A stretch of DNA of 64,000 nt, taken from the NCBI RefSeq assembly GCF_002563895.1, contig NZ_PDJB01000001.1, positions 2,835,501 to 2,899,500 on the forward strand. Reading direction: 5' to 3'. The DNA is from Pseudomonas lurida. GTDB taxonomy: Bacteria; Pseudomonadota; Gammaproteobacteria; Pseudomonadales; Pseudomonadaceae. A program made the translations under genes and the position numbers. Below the pieces are notes generated by a model. It ran no database searches, had not been told where the DNA came from, and was given only the letters and a program-made list of their open reading frames with translations. Positions 63,413 to 64,000 of this stretch are shown piece after piece; position 1 is the first letter of the stretch; each line of letters starts with the position of its first letter.

Positions 63413-64000
63413 TCAGACTTTGAATGGGCGGAGGAGCTCATCAAGTTGTTCGCTCAGGCCGCGCAAATGCGCACTGGCTACGCTCGACTGCTCCGCCGCT
63501 AGCGCGGTGCTGTGTGACAGGCCCGCGGCCTGGGTGACGTTCTGGTTGATGTCTTCGACCACATGGGCCTGTTGCAGGGTGGCGCTGGCAATCGAGGCGT
63601 TCAGGCCGTTGAGGTTGCGCAGGGCCTGGCCGATGGCAGTCAGGCTGGCGCCGGCCTGGCCCGCCTGTTCAATGGTCAGTTGCGACGCACTGTGGCTGTC
63701 GCTGATCACCTTGACCGCTGCTTCCGAGTGGCCTTGCAGGCGCTCGATCATGCCCTGGATCTCGGCGGTGGATTTTTGTGTACGCTGGGCCAGCAACCGT
63801 ACTTCGTCGGCCACCACGGCAAAGCCACGGCCTTGCTCACCCGCACGCGCCGCTTCAATCGCGGCGTTGAGGGCCAGCAGGTTGGTCTGGTCGGCGATGG
63901 AGCGGATCACTTCGAGCACGCTGCCGATCTGGGTGCTTTCAGCCGACAGGGTGCGGATCACCTCCACCGCCTGGCTGATGGTGCCGGAGAGCTGGTCAAT
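63413..64000 (-). CDS. Methyl-accepting chemotaxis protein, C-terminal part
   Basis: The gene enters from beyond the right edge; about 195 C-terminal residues are inside. The signalling hairpin tip is readable as [20 protein letters not shown] followed by [15 protein letters not shown], the most conserved chemoreceptor sequence. No CheR-docking pentapeptide is at the C-terminus ([10 protein letters not shown]). The ligand-binding domain lies outside the window, so the ligand is unknown. It could belong to nicotinate or nucleoside sensing only by position, which is weak evidence. Confidence 0.93.
   Translation of the reverse strand: MDQLSGTISQAVEVIRTLSAESTQIGSVLEVIRSIADQTNLLALNAAIEAARAGEQGRGFAVVADEVRLLAQRTQKSTAEIQGMIERLQGHSEAAVKVISDSHSASQLTIEQAGQAGASLTAIGQALRNLNGLNASIASATLQQAHVVEDINQNVTQAAGLSHSTALAAEQSSVASAHLRGLSEQLDELLRPFKV

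Overview
The window reads as chromosomal DNA of a fluorescent Pseudomonas, probably of the P. fluorescens group. The evidence is the high GC content, the many REP-type repeats of the GTGGGAGCTGGCTTGCC type, a nicotinate (nic) cluster ordered almost as in P. putida KT2440, and the dense set of LysR regulators, MFS transporters and aldehyde dehydrogenases. It looks like a catabolic island made of several modules. No tRNA, rRNA, CRISPR array, insertion sequence or prophage was seen. The right edge cuts a chemoreceptor gene.

Layout. (1) 1-5.6 kb: a formaldehyde-activating-enzyme (Fae) homologue, an aldo/keto reductase and an aldehyde dehydrogenase in one operon, then an MFS transporter and a convergent LysR gene. 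(2) 5.7-16.7 kb: a porin and a complete peptide-type ABC importer. Upstream on the same strand are an M24-fold enzyme with a DddP-like metal site and an Fe(II)/2-oxoglutarate dioxygenase. A LysR gene is divergent and an MFS gene convergent. (3) 17-23.8 kb: a LysR gene, then an aldehyde dehydrogenase / MFS / enolase-superfamily / GMC oxidoreductase run with unknown substrate. (4) 23.9-27.1 kb: a D-serine-dehydratase-like enzyme, a YheO/DauR-type regulator, RidA and a PLP threonine/serine-type dehydratase. (5) 27.2-29.1 kb: a hexapeptide acyltransferase-like protein and an OprB porin.

(6) 29.3-38.3 kb: a complete non-phosphorylative L-rhamnose pathway in one eight-gene operon. L-rhamnose is oxidised to the lactone, opened to L-rhamnonate, dehydrated, and cleaved to pyruvate plus L-lactaldehyde, which is oxidised to lactate. 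The operon has RhaM, two transporters (RhaT and an ACS-type MFS) and a divergent LysR regulator. (7) 38.4-39.8 kb: a FecI/FecR pair without an adjacent TonB receptor. (8) 39.8-42.9 kb: a sulfonate or sulfate-ester ABC importer and a divergent Mop-domain protein. (9) 43.1-44.3 kb: a MalY/PatB aminotransferase-fold enzyme.

(10) 44.9-57.8 kb: the nicotinate pathway nicT, nicF, nicE, nicD, nicC / nicX, nicR, nicA, nicB / nicS. Active-site residues remembered for the P. putida enzymes fall at the same positions in NicD and NicX. A secreted nucleoside hydrolase follows nicT, where KT2440 has the porin gene nicP. (11) 58-64 kb: gamma-glutamyltransferase, exonuclease III, a Rieske-FAD reductase, a ribosylnicotinamide-kinase-like protein coupled to PnuC, and a chemoreceptor end.

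The most interesting places are the Fae operon without visible H4MPT partners, the dioxygenase / DddP-like / ABC importer locus, the nucleoside hydrolase joined to nicT, and the enolase/GMC operon. Protein calls come from reading the translations; no database search was run.
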